Assembly: GCF_025148445.1 (NCBI RefSeq)
Contig: NZ_CP102270.1
Coordinates: forward strand, 2,281,001 to 2,345,000
From: Eshraghiella crossota
GTDB lineage: Bacteria > Bacillota > Clostridia > Lachnospirales > Lachnospiraceae
Length of the DNA: 64,000 nucleotides
Direction of reading: 5' to 3'
Shown: positions 8,025 to 16,019 of the stretch, piece by piece
How the letters are laid out: every line of letters starts with the position of its first letter
How positions within the stretch are numbered: position 1 is the first letter of the stretch
Program-made: the position numbers and the translations under genes
Notes under the pieces: model-generated
The model's input: the letters and a program-made list of their open reading frames with translations, nothing else
What the model was told of the DNA's origin: nothing
Database searches by the model: none

Positions 8025-8989
8025 AGGTTACCCTCCCAATTTTCATATTTTGGTATATCAATCACTAAAGAAAATTCCGGTAAGCTCTGTACCGTCATCC
8101 TTCCACCCGATTTTTCTATCTTGTGACGCAGATTGGCAAGGCCACCGCCCTCGGTAATCTCCTTTTCAGGCGGTTTGCCGTTATTGCGTATCATGACGGT
8201 ATAGCTGCATTCGTTTTCCCAAATATTTGCACAAATCTCCGTAGCCTTAGCATACTGAATGGCATTGGTTAAACAGACCTGAATGGCGGTGTACATTAAC
8301 TCCGCCTCACCGCCGGTGGGTTCTTCACCTCTTATTTTCACGGTCACGCCGCCAGTCTTTGCACTATCAAAAAGTTTTCCCTTTGCCGACAGACTGACTG
8401 CATCCTGAAAGGCAATAACCTTCTCCCATTCACGGCACACATCATCTGCAGCAATACCATCAAATTCTCCTGTTATGTACTGTTTCGTCAGTGTAATGCA
8501 GGCGGCAAGGTTGTCGTGCATGGAAGATTTTGCATCAAGCCGCTCCTTTTCACGGGCTAATGCCCCAACATTACCGGAAAGCAGCTTTAATTTTTCCGAA
8601 TCTTCCTCCAGTTTTCTGCTGTCATCGGCAAGCTGCACCAAAGCACGATGCAGCTCGGTAACATCAGCGGCGGTGAGCTGTATATAGCTCTCCCCATATC
8701 GATCGGTGACCTCGATTTTTTCAAATCTCCATACCTTTTTATCCGGAAACAGATAAGTATTCTCCACATCAGAAATCTGTACAATGCCATTCGGAAGATT
8801 AGACATTGCTTCTTCCACCTCGCCTAAATACTGCATATCATTGTCAAACAGCTGTCGGCTCAACTGATACATCTGCCGATTGCAGAGAACAATACTGCCC
8901 ATGCTATCAAAAAAACATACAGCGGTGGGAAGCAGGTCAAAACTTTCTTTGATAGCATTAAACCCTATGCGTTTCATTCTATGCACCAT
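8015..8989 (-). CDS. Soluble PAS-domain sensor histidine kinase
   Basis: The 324-residue protein has no membrane segment. Residues 10-115 form a PAS-like domain (LLPTAVCFFDSMGSIVLCN). A coiled coil at about 117-155 leads to the H-box SMHDNLA with His158, typical of kinases that pair with NarL/FixJ regulators. The ATPase part has an N-box (CLTNAIQYAKA, N242), a G1-like NNGKPP and a G2 GGGLANLRHKI. It lacks a membrane sensor of its own, whereas the gene upstream encodes a membrane sensor lacking a clear kinase; the two frames overlap by 11 bp. AGGAGG lies 5 nt from the chosen ATG; a second ATG four codons later is too far from it. A split two-component sensor is inferred. Confidence 0.88.
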   Translation of the reverse strand: MVHRMKRIGFNAIKESFDLLPTAVCFFDSMGSIVLCNRQMYQLSRQLFDNDMQYLGEVEEAMSNLPNGIVQISDVENTYLFPDKKVWRFEKIEVTDRYGESYIQLTAADVTELHRALVQLADDSRKLEEDSEKLKLLSGNVGALAREKERLDAKSSMHDNLAACITLTKQYITGEFDGIAADDVCREWEKVIAFQDAVSLSAKGKLFDSAKTGGVTVKIRGEEPTGGEAELMYTAIQVCLTNAIQYAKATEICANIWENECSYTVMIRNNGKPPEKEITEGGGLANLRHKIEKSGGRMTVQSLPEFSLVIDIPKYENWEGNLWI

Positions 8990-10616
8990 TCACACCTCCT
9001 ATCAGTGTGCGAATAAGCCACAATCCATCCTCCTGCCTGATAGTTACATTCGAAGAAGCGAGTAAAGACAGATCCGCTGCACACTCTACTGAAAGATCCA
9101 TCTCACTGTCGGATACAGAAATAAACAGAGAATACAACCCGGGTATCGTCGTTTCTGCGACGAGCTTCAAAAGATCAAGCAGCCGCACCACCTCTGACGA
9201 AAGCATCGGTTTTGTTGTATGATATACCACACTGCACTCCGTACCGCAAACAGTCATTGCACCCACAGCCTCATCTACCGTCAGCCTGAGTTCCTGCTGT
9301 GGCAGAAACTCATACTCCAGACTGAGAAAATACAGATTGGCACCGCGCTTGATGTAAGTGCCAAGCAGAAGAATCCTTTTCAGCAGGTTTTGTATTTCGA
9401 CAGGCTCTGCACCCTCACATTGTTTCAGCAGCTGCCCGATCCTGACTATCTGCTTTCCGTACTTTGTTTCCAATTCGTCATAAATACGGTTTTTTTCGGT
9501 CAGCTCATTCAGCTTTTTCTGTATGAGATAGGCTTCCAGTAATTTTTCTTTGTTATTTTTTATTTTGGTCTTGTTTTCACTTAACTTTGCGCGAAGTTCA
9601 GTCAGTGGTTCCACATTATCCTGCCAGACGGCATATCCTCCGCTGATTGGTGCCGAGGAAATTCGTATTCCGTTAGAACGGATGATCTGAAGTCCGTCTT
9701 GTGGACAAACCATATCTTCATCTGCAGCACGGGAACGAAGAACAATATTTCCGTTGCGGTCTGCAATACAAGCTGCCAATGTCGTTGCCTCGAACAATTC
9801 GACATAGCCTGTATTGGACTGTATCATACGGCAACGTATACAGCTTTCATAAATTGCTGCATATAGAAGGCAAAACATCACATTCATATCGCCGAACCAC
9901 CAGCGTACAGCCGGCAGCCCCAACAGATACAAAATTCCATATATAACTGTTGCGCAGCCTATAACAAATGGTATAATCTTCTTTTTTTTGACGCATGGGA
10001 CACGGCTTTTCTTCAAAAGGAGAATAAGTGAAAAAAACAGGCAGATCACCATCCAGCCGAGGCAGCAGAAGTAAACAGGGCCATGTGTATAAGAACTATT
10101 GTCCGGTTCTCCCGGCACGCCGCTGCTGAACGCAAACATCTGCTGGTGCAGGTCGTTGGTAATTACCAGTAAAAACAACGTACTCGGAATAATTGCCAAA
10201 GCGCCGATTCTTCCGGTCAGGCGAAATTCATCAGACTTTCCGAGAGATAGAGCAATGTATACTCCAAGCAATGGAATGAAAAGTAATGGTAGATAGTATA
10301 GATACCAAATGTACCGTGCTACTGTCAAATCGGTAACAACTTCGTATTTCAACGTACGCAAAACAAGCCATACAAGCATGAGTGCCGCTGTCAGACGCAG
10401 GCAGTGCAGTGCCTGTGTCTGTATAATACGACGGTCGATGGAAAAGCCCCATAAGGAAAACAGCAACAGATAAAGTGCCGCACGGATATAGCTTACATAA
10501 ACGCCGCCGATGTCAAACTTGGCAAGCATCCTGCAAGAATAAGCCACTGCAACGATTGTAAAAACAAGGATTATCGGGAGCAGCTGTTTCATTTTCCATT
10601 TCTTTTTCCGTTTCAT
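8979..10616 (-). CDS. Seven-helix membrane sensor with degenerate kinase-like C-terminus
   Basis: The 545-residue protein starts MKRKKKWKMK and has about seven hydrophobic helices up to residue 270, resembling the N-terminal 7TM sensor module of certain histidine kinases. A PAS-like segment follows (FEATTLAACIADRNGNIVLR). After it comes a charged coiled coil (about 345-400) and a region shaped like a histidine-kinase dimerisation/ATPase part. I see no phospho-accepting H-box, no N-box Asn and no glycine-rich G boxes, so it is probably not an active kinase. It is the first gene of the regulatory operon and overlaps the soluble kinase gene, suggesting that it senses at the membrane and controls that kinase. 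GAGGG precedes the ATG. Confidence 0.72.
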   Translation of the reverse strand: MKRKKKWKMKQLLPIILVFTIVAVAYSCRMLAKFDIGGVYVSYIRAALYLLLFSLWGFSIDRRIIQTQALHCLRLTAALMLVWLVLRTLKYEVVTDLTVARYIWYLYYLPLLFIPLLGVYIALSLGKSDEFRLTGRIGALAIIPSTLFLLVITNDLHQQMFAFSSGVPGEPDNSSYTHGPVYFCCLGWMVICLFFSLILLLKKSRVPCVKKKKIIPFVIGCATVIYGILYLLGLPAVRWWFGDMNVMFCLLYAAIYESCIRCRMIQSNTGYVELFEATTLAACIADRNGNIVLRSRAADEDMVCPQDGLQIIRSNGIRISSAPISGGYAVWQDNVEPLTELRAKLSENKTKIKNNKEKLLEAYLIQKKLNELTEKNRIYDELETKYGKQIVRIGQLLKQCEGAEPVEIQNLLKRILLLGTYIKRGANLYFLSLEYEFLPQQELRLTVDEAVGAMTVCGTECSVVYHTTKPMLSSEVVRLLDLLKLVAETTIPGLYSLFISVSDSEMDLSVECAADLSLLASSNVTIRQEDGLWLIRTLIGGVNGA

Positions 10617-10933
10617 TGTGTGAATCCCTCGCTTTCTCTCTCGCAGACAGAAGTTAATCCCTCGGCGATTTTATATGTTTTTATAGCTTATATCCATACC
10701 GTCAGCCTCGATTCAGACGGAATTTCCCCAGAAAATTGATACCGTAGGTCTTGATTTTTTAAAATATGGTATCATATATATTGTAAAAACGCAATGTTTA
10801 TAAATTGTTGAACTGCATTGGTATCTTTATCCGGTTCACCATATATACACATTTACCTCATTTTTTTGTCACATTATTAAAATAAAATGATACGCAGTAA
10901 AAATAAATCAACTTATATGAAAGGATTTTGCTT
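10617..10933. other. Divergent intergenic region at the composition boundary
   Basis: This 317-bp stretch separates the GC-rich minus-strand sensor operon from the AT-rich plus-strand gene at 10934. It has no credible gene. It contains two AATCCCTCG direct repeats (10623 and 10656) in the sensor leader, an inverted repeat TGATACCGTA/TATGGTATCA at 10737-10746 and 10765-10774 with one mismatch, and a weak plus-strand promoter candidate (TTGTCA at 10866, then TGATAC after 16 bp). No tRNA or attachment-site-like repeat was seen. Confidence 0.5.
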
Positions 10934-12607
10934 ATGAAGAAAAAAATAACAAGTTTCCTGGCTTTTGTTATACTGGCTGCCGGAATTCTTCTTGTCGTTT
11001 TTTTACCCGGCAATAAAAAAGCAACAAAACGGGACGGAACATCCACTTCGGCTGATGATAATCAGGAATCCATTTTTCTTACCGTAAAAAATGCAGATAT
11101 TGAAACTGATTACGATGAAAGTCAGGCAGATAAAATCGAATTGTCTGATTCTATGACTGACAAAACCATAGAAATCACTTCCGGAGGTACCTATATAATA
11201 TCCGGTTCGTTATCTGATGGTCAGATAATCATAAATGCCCCGGACTCTGAAAAAGTCCACCTTATACTTAATAATGTAACGCTTGGTTCATCAACCGGTG
11301 CTCCGATATATATTAAGTCTTCCGACAAAACAATAATCACGCTTGCCAAGGATTCCGAAAATTCTTTAAGTGACACAAACAGGGAATCCGGATATGACAA
11401 TGCAGTTATCTATTCCGAAACAGATCTGTCAATCAACGGCACAGGTACACTAACCATAAACGCACTTTATAACAATAGTATCAACTGCCGCGATGACTTA
11501 AAACTTATTAACGGCACCTATATCATCAACTCTGTTGATGACGGAATTGTAGGTCATGACTCAGTAACTGTTGCCGGCGGAACTTTCACCATCAACTGCA
11601 AGGGCGATGCTATCAAGTCAAGTAAATCGGATAATGACTCAGAAGGATATGTCCATATAACCGGCGGTGAGTTCACAATTAATTGCGGCGGTGACGGTAT
11701 TCAAGCCGAAACCTATCTGTATATAGAAAACGGAACCATTAATATTACAGAATGCTATGAAGGCATTGAAGGTCATAATGTAACCATTGATAATGGAACA
11801 ATAAGCATAAATTCTTCCGATGACGGCATTAATGCCGCAAAAAATTCTGCTTCATCTATCGTAATAAACGGTGGTGACATATATGTAAATGCCGAAGGTG
11901 ATGGCATTGATTCCAACGGAACTATAGTGATTAATTCGGGAATCGTTGTTGTGGATGGTCCGGTATCCGATGGTAACAGCGGTCTTGACTACGATGCAAA
12001 CTGTACAATAAATGGCGGATATATATTTATTGCAGGTTCAAGCGGTATGGCTGAAGGTTTTTCTTCGGATTCCACACAATGCAGTGCGCTTTTAGCCGTA
12101 ACTAACGGTAGTGCGGAAAATACAGTTTCCCTTGCAGATTCAAAGGGCAATGTAATATTAAGCTATACCCCATCGAAAAAATACGGTGCATTAAACATAT
12201 CTTCTCCGGATATGAAAACAGGTGAGACCTACACTCTTTATACCGGCGGTACAATTACCGGTATAACAGAACTTAACAGTAGAATTTCAAAAGGCGGTAC
12301 AATATCAGACGGAAGCTCTGTTTTAGAATATACACAGACAGATGTGACCTACTCCGATATTAAAGGCGGTTTTGTTCCCGGCGGCAATGGTCGTCCAAAT
12401 GGCGGCAATGGTGGTCCAAATGGCGGCAACAGACCGGGTGGCGACAAGTTCAATCCTGATGACAACTCAGGAGATTTCACTCCTCCCGATATGTCAGATG
12501 ATGAGCGTCCAAGTATGCCTAGTATGTCAGACGGCGAACGTCCTGAAAAACCTGACAATAACGGTTCACGTCCTGAAACCCCCGGTGAGACTTCCGGAAT
12601 TTCATAA
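10934..12607 (+). CDS. Exported Cthe_2159-like carbohydrate-binding beta-helix protein
   Basis: The 557-residue product begins with an N-terminal membrane/signal segment (KKKITSFLAFVILAAGILLV) that has no lipobox. Residues about 50-460 are beta-helix repeats rich in Gly, Asn and Asp (GGTYIISGSL, LNNVTLGSSTGAPIYI, NSVDDGIVGH, GGDGIQAE, NSSDDGINA). This is the pattern of the Cthe_2159 family, whose founding member in Clostridium thermocellum binds cellulose and acidic sugars. Residues about 480-557 are a low-complexity Gly/Asn/Pro/Asp tail, probably a wall-spanning or linker region. AAAGGA sits 8 nt before the chosen ATG; an in-frame TTG two codons earlier is less likely. It is monocistronic and ends at a strong terminator. 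Confidence 0.8.
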   Translation: MKKKITSFLAFVILAAGILLVVFLPGNKKATKRDGTSTSADDNQESIFLTVKNADIETDYDESQADKIELSDSMTDKTIEITSGGTYIISGSLSDGQIIINAPDSEKVHLILNNVTLGSSTGAPIYIKSSDKTIITLAKDSENSLSDTNRESGYDNAVIYSETDLSINGTGTLTINALYNNSINCRDDLKLINGTYIINSVDDGIVGHDSVTVAGGTFTINCKGDAIKSSKSDNDSEGYVHITGGEFTINCGGDGIQAETYLYIENGTINITECYEGIEGHNVTIDNGTISINSSDDGINAAKNSASSIVINGGDIYVNAEGDGIDSNGTIVINSGIVVVDGPVSDGNSGLDYDANCTINGGYIFIAGSSGMAEGFSSDSTQCSALLAVTNGSAENTVSLADSKGNVILSYTPSKKYGALNISSPDMKTGETYTLYTGGTITGITELNSRISKGGTISDGSSVLEYTQTDVTYSDIKGGFVPGGNGRPNGGNGGPNGGNRPGGDKFNPDDNSGDFTPPDMSDDERPSMPSMSDGERPEKPDNNGSRPETPGETSGIS

Positions 12608-12611
12608 AAAT

Positions 12612-12651
12612 AAGACCTCTGTTCATGTTATGCCTGACAGAGGTCTTTTTT
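12612..12651. terminator. Bidirectional terminator between convergent genes
   Basis: AAGACCTCTG at 12612-12621 pairs with CAGAGGTCTT at 12638-12647 and is followed by TTTTTT on the plus strand. It lies 5 nt after the beta-helix gene and directly before the stop of the convergent spoVT, so it can serve both. Confidence 0.85.
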
Positions 12652-12654
12652 GTA

Positions 12655-13200
12655 CTATATTTCCATTTGTTTTCCAAGTAACGTTGCTGCCGATGCTGCC
12701 AGTTTATGTTCTGCATCACCCATGATACCGTTTTCATCTTTTCCTATTATCACAACCGCCCCCATAATATCGCCTTCGCTTATTATAGGTGCTATTACCT
12801 GTCCTGAAAAAACATCCATTTCATTCCATATTTTTACCGGCCTTTTTTCACCTTTTCCTGTTATATATAAATTACGTTTTTCAATTATCCCATACAATTC
12901 TTTTGTAATTGGTTTTCCTATGGTATCCTTTTTCCCTGCACCGGATACAGCCACAATTGAATTTTTGTCTGTTATTATAACTATATGTCCGCTGATATGA
13001 GCAAGAGTATCCGCATACTGTTTCGCGTATTCGGATATTTCCCCTATTTGCGAATATTTTCTCAGGATTATTTCTCCGTCTTTTTCGGTAAAAATCTCTA
13101 TAGGGTCACCTTCCCTTATTTTGAGGGTACGTCTGATTTCCTTCGGTACAACAACTCTGCCAAGGTCATCTATTCTTCTGACAATTCCTGTCGCCTTCAT
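12655..13200 (-). CDS. spoVT: Stage V sporulation protein T, AbrB-type transcription regulator
   Basis: The 181-residue protein has an N-terminal AbrB/MazE-type swapped-hairpin DNA-binding domain (MKATGIVRRIDDLGRVVVPK, then IRRTLKIREGDPIEI) and a GAF-like domain at about 55-178. The length and both domains match SpoVT, which controls late forespore genes in Bacillus under sigma G. The start at 13200 has GGAGG 8 nt upstream; a longer in-frame start at 13221 would precede that site and is rejected. It stands alone. In this lineage it is good evidence for spore-forming ancestry. Confidence 0.93.
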   Translation of the reverse strand: MKATGIVRRIDDLGRVVVPKEIRRTLKIREGDPIEIFTEKDGEIILRKYSQIGEISEYAKQYADTLAHISGHIVIITDKNSIVAVSGAGKKDTIGKPITKELYGIIEKRNLYITGKGEKRPVKIWNEMDVFSGQVIAPIISEGDIMGAVVIIGKDENGIMGDAEHKLAASAATLLGKQMEI

Positions 13201-13304
13201 GCTAATTTTCCTCCAATGCAAATATTTCTATATTCGTTATGGAGTTAGTATGTGGAAAAAGTGGGGAAATATTCTTGTCTTTAATTTTCAAAAGTTTTAG
13301 TATA

Positions 13305-14096
13305 TTACTTATCCAGACGACACCCTTTTTGCTGTATCATCCATAGCCTCATCATCATTTTCTGAGGTAAAATTTTGGCTACTAAATGGCAGAATTTTAC
13401 ATACAGACTATACACGGATATATCCCTTCCCATATCTGCATCATGAAGTGCCTTTCTCGCAACCACGGATGGCTTTACCATATGGCTGAAATATGTGGTT
13501 GCCCTTTCTGCGCCGATGATTCCTCTGTCATAAAGTTCTGTTTTCATCCAACCCGGACATACTGCCGTTGCAATAATTCCTTTATCCCTGAGTTCTACGT
13601 TAAGTGCTCTTGTATAATTTCTTACAAATGCTTTGGTTGAACTGTAAATATTCTGATAAGGCAAAGGCTGGAAGGCTGCCTGTGAGGCTACATTTATAAT
13701 ATGACTGCCTTTTCTCATGTATGGAATACACACAAGCCCCATTGCCACAACCCCGCTTACATTAAGGTCAATCATATTTACCGATTCGTCTATTGAGATA
13801 TCGTCATAGGAACAGAACTTTGCAAAGCCTGCATTATTCACAAGGTATTTTATATTGCATTTTTTTAATTCCTCTAGTGTTCCAAAAGCTTTTATATTGT
13901 CTTTCACCGATAAGTCCATTGAAAAAACTCTGATTTTTTTACCGAAATGCTCTTTAATCTTATTAAGCCTGTCCTCATTTCTTGAGATAATCCATACCTC
14001 GTCAATGTCCTTTCTCCTGACAAAAAGATTAACAAATTCCTTTCCGAATCCGCTACTTGCCCCTGTAACTATTGCTATATTTTTCATTTTACTCAT
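13305..14096 (-). CDS. Short-chain dehydrogenase/reductase
   Basis: A classical SDR of 263 residues. The Rossmann cofactor motif is TGASSGFG (11-18), the structural motif is NNAG (87-90), and the catalytic residues are S138, Y151 and K155 (YSSTK). The C-terminus is basic and hydrophobic (VKFCHLVAKILPQKMMMRLW), which suggests membrane association and a lipid-like substrate, but the substrate cannot be read. The ATG at 14096 overlaps the antiporter stop and lies only 2 nt from GGAG; the ATG at 14087, 11 nt from it, may be the real start. It seems to depend on transcription through the truncated antiporter gene. Confidence 0.88.
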   Translation of the reverse strand: MSKMKNIAIVTGASSGFGKEFVNLFVRRKDIDEVWIISRNEDRLNKIKEHFGKKIRVFSMDLSVKDNIKAFGTLEELKKCNIKYLVNNAGFAKFCSYDDISIDESVNMIDLNVSGVVAMGLVCIPYMRKGSHIINVASQAAFQPLPYQNIYSSTKAFVRNYTRALNVELRDKGIIATAVCPGWMKTELYDRGIIGAERATTYFSHMVKPSVVARKALHDADMGRDISVYSLYVKFCHLVAKILPQKMMMRLWMIQQKGCRLDK

Positions 14097-15093
14097 TTCT
14101 CCTTAATAATTTTTTATATGATAAATCAATGGCAAAAGTGCCAAGCGGTGCCGTTATGACAATGGCGAGTACGGCTATTGTCAGCACTGTTTCCCCACAG
14201 GCAAAATTAAGTGCCAGAGGGATTCCTCCAATGGCTGCCTGCACCGTGGCTTTAGGTGTATACGCCATCATTGTAAACAATCGTTCCTTCTTATTAAGTT
14301 CCGTTTTAATAAGGCAGACAAACACGCCCGCCATTCTGAAAATTAAAGCTCCAAAAATAACAATCAATGCTTTAATACCCATGTTTCCAAGGTAATTGAT
14401 ATTTACGGTTGCTCCCACAAACATAATTGCGATTAGTGCCGAAAACTTAATAGGTGTATTAAGCATATCTTCTGTTGCTACAAGGATAAACGAAATACTC
14501 AATATTAGCAATACTTTTACCGTATCTCTTATATGTATTTTTTCAAAATACATTGCAAGCAGATATCCCGCAAATATACCTATTCCCATTCCTAAAATAA
14601 TAGACACCGGTATATTAACGAAGTTTATTACGGAAGCACCTTTGCCCTGCATCATTCCCGTAAAAGTTGAAAAAAGGACAATTACATATACATCATCCAC
14701 AGAAGCTCCTGCCAGTATAAGCTGTGGAATTCCTTTTGCTGTGCCATAGCCATTATCCATTAATTTTACCATTCTCGGAACAACAACTGCCGGGGAGACT
14801 GCTGCAAGTACAGCTCCCATTATTGCCGCCTCAAGTACCGACATTCCCAGAGCCTTGGGTGCTATTAAGATTATACCCAGTAATTCAAAACTTGCAGGTA
14901 GAAAACACATAAGAATTGCAGGTCTGCCTATTTTTTTTAGTCCTGTAATATCAAGTCCGAGTCCGACCCTTGTAAGAATAATTATGAGAGCAATTTTTCT
15001 TAATTCTGAAGATATATTAAGAATTGACGAGTCAATCAGATTAAGAACGTAGGGTCCCAGAACAATACCTGTCGCCAAATTTCCTATCCGCAC
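14089..15093 (-). CDS. Cation:proton antiporter (CPA family), apparently 5'-truncated
   Basis: The 334 residues contain about ten hydrophobic helices and match sodium/proton exchangers of the CPA superfamily (ATGIVLGPYVLNLID, LIIILTRVGLGLDI, AAVSPAVVVPRM, GASVDDVYVIVLF). Members usually have one more N-terminal helix before the GIVLGP segment and about 380-400 residues. Here the first available start is a GTG at 15093 with no Shine-Dalgarno. It abuts the T-run of the upstream gene's terminator, and a stop codon lies 14 codons further upstream in frame. The start appears to have been lost by a rearrangement. It may be a pseudogene or a poorly expressed remnant; the remainder of the frame is intact. 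Confidence 0.75.
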   Translation of the reverse strand: MRIGNLATGIVLGPYVLNLIDSSILNISSELRKIALIIILTRVGLGLDITGLKKIGRPAILMCFLPASFELLGIILIAPKALGMSVLEAAIMGAVLAAVSPAVVVPRMVKLMDNGYGTAKGIPQLILAGASVDDVYVIVLFSTFTGMMQGKGASVINFVNIPVSIILGMGIGIFAGYLLAMYFEKIHIRDTVKVLLILSISFILVATEDMLNTPIKFSALIAIMFVGATVNINYLGNMGIKALIVIFGALIFRMAGVFVCLIKTELNKKERLFTMMAYTPKATVQAAIGGIPLALNFACGETVLTIAVLAIVITAPLGTFAIDLSYKKLLRRNE

Positions 15094-15138
15094 AAAAAAG
15101 CTGACAACCCTGCGTATTATCCGCAGAAGTCACCAGCT
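15094..15138 (-). terminator. Strong terminator after the lipoprotein gene
   Basis: On the minus strand AGCTGGTGAC pairs with GTTGTCAGCT (some G-T pairs) around a perfect inner stem CTGCG/CGCAG, followed by TTTTTT. It ends the ABC importer/lipoprotein operon. Its T-run touches the first usable start codon of the antiporter. Confidence 0.85.
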
Positions 15139-15160
15139 TATATACATGACCGAAATGATA

Positions 15161-15967
15161 TTATTTAACTGTTACAGATGTAATATGTGGATTAACACCT
15201 TCATACCAGTAAAGGAATCCTTCCATATCTACAGTATCTCCGATTTTAAGTTCTTTAACTGCTTTGTATACATCAGTATCTTTTCCGCAAAGGTATGCTC
15301 TGATTGTGAATGTATATGTCTTATTTCCGTCTGAAACGTTGAAGTATAAGTCATCTCCTTCACTTCCTGAGCCATCCCACTTATAAAGGAAAGCTACATC
15401 ATTGCCATCGGCATCCTTAGAAGCTTCTACTTTAAGACCCTTGAATGATGCAAAAATGTTCTGTTTCTTAACAAGGTCATCACTTCCAAGAAGTGCTGTA
15501 ACATCTTCTGCTTCTGCAACATAATTTCCGTCAAGAATTTCAAATTCAGCGTCAATAATTTCTACTTCTCCTGACCACTCTGCCTTATAACCTGTTACTT
15601 TAATCTTAGTTCCTTTTTCAAGCTTTGCGTAATCTTCTTCTGAACATGGCATATCATAGATAAAATATGCTCCATCCTTGTCCTGTGTGTAAAGTGTACA
15701 CTTGTTATCCCACCAAGACTGTTTAGCCTGTACATATGTCTCAACTACAACCTTTGTCTCAACGGCTGCATTGGCATATTCTTCATAAGTCATAACGCCT
15801 TCTGATTTAGCATCATCCTTTAACTCTTCGCTCTCACTTGTTGCACTGTTATCACTTGTTGCATTGTTGTCACTTGTTGCATTGTTGTCTGTTGGCTTTT
15901 TAGCACCACATCCTGCAAGTGCAAGAATTGTTGTTGCAGCAACTAATACTGCTAAAAACTTTTTCAT
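15161..15967 (-). CDS. Lipoprotein with OB-fold-like domains
   Basis: The 268-residue product starts MKKFLAVLVAATTILALAGC, a lipoprotein signal with the anchored Cys at 20. The start at 15967 has AAGGAG 7 nt upstream, better than the ATG two codons earlier. A low-complexity linker of ATSDNN/ATSDNS repeats (about 27-45) lifts the folded part off the membrane. The rest has two beta-rich units, each containing an OB-like KGTKIKVTGYKAEWSG or KIGDTVDMEGFLYW strand pair. Exported OB-fold proteins often bind sugars or nucleic acids, but nothing here defines the ligand. It is the last gene of the ABC importer operon, 52 bp after the binding protein. Confidence 0.78.
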   Translation of the reverse strand: MKKFLAVLVAATTILALAGCGAKKPTDNNATSDNNATSDNSATSESEELKDDAKSEGVMTYEEYANAAVETKVVVETYVQAKQSWWDNKCTLYTQDKDGAYFIYDMPCSEEDYAKLEKGTKIKVTGYKAEWSGEVEIIDAEFEILDGNYVAEAEDVTALLGSDDLVKKQNIFASFKGLKVEASKDADGNDVAFLYKWDGSGSEGDDLYFNVSDGNKTYTFTIRAYLCGKDTDVYKAVKELKIGDTVDMEGFLYWYEGVNPHITSVTVK

Positions 15968-16019
15968 TTTCATTCTCCTTAATGGTAAATATTTGAAAGA
16001 AGTATACATCATAATATGT

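Noticed and set aside
15840-15890. Tandem DNA repeat in the lipoprotein gene as a mobile or CRISPR-like element
   Set aside because: The repeat is an in-frame linker of ATSDNN/ATSDNS units of about 18-21 bp within a coding region, too short and too few for a CRISPR array.
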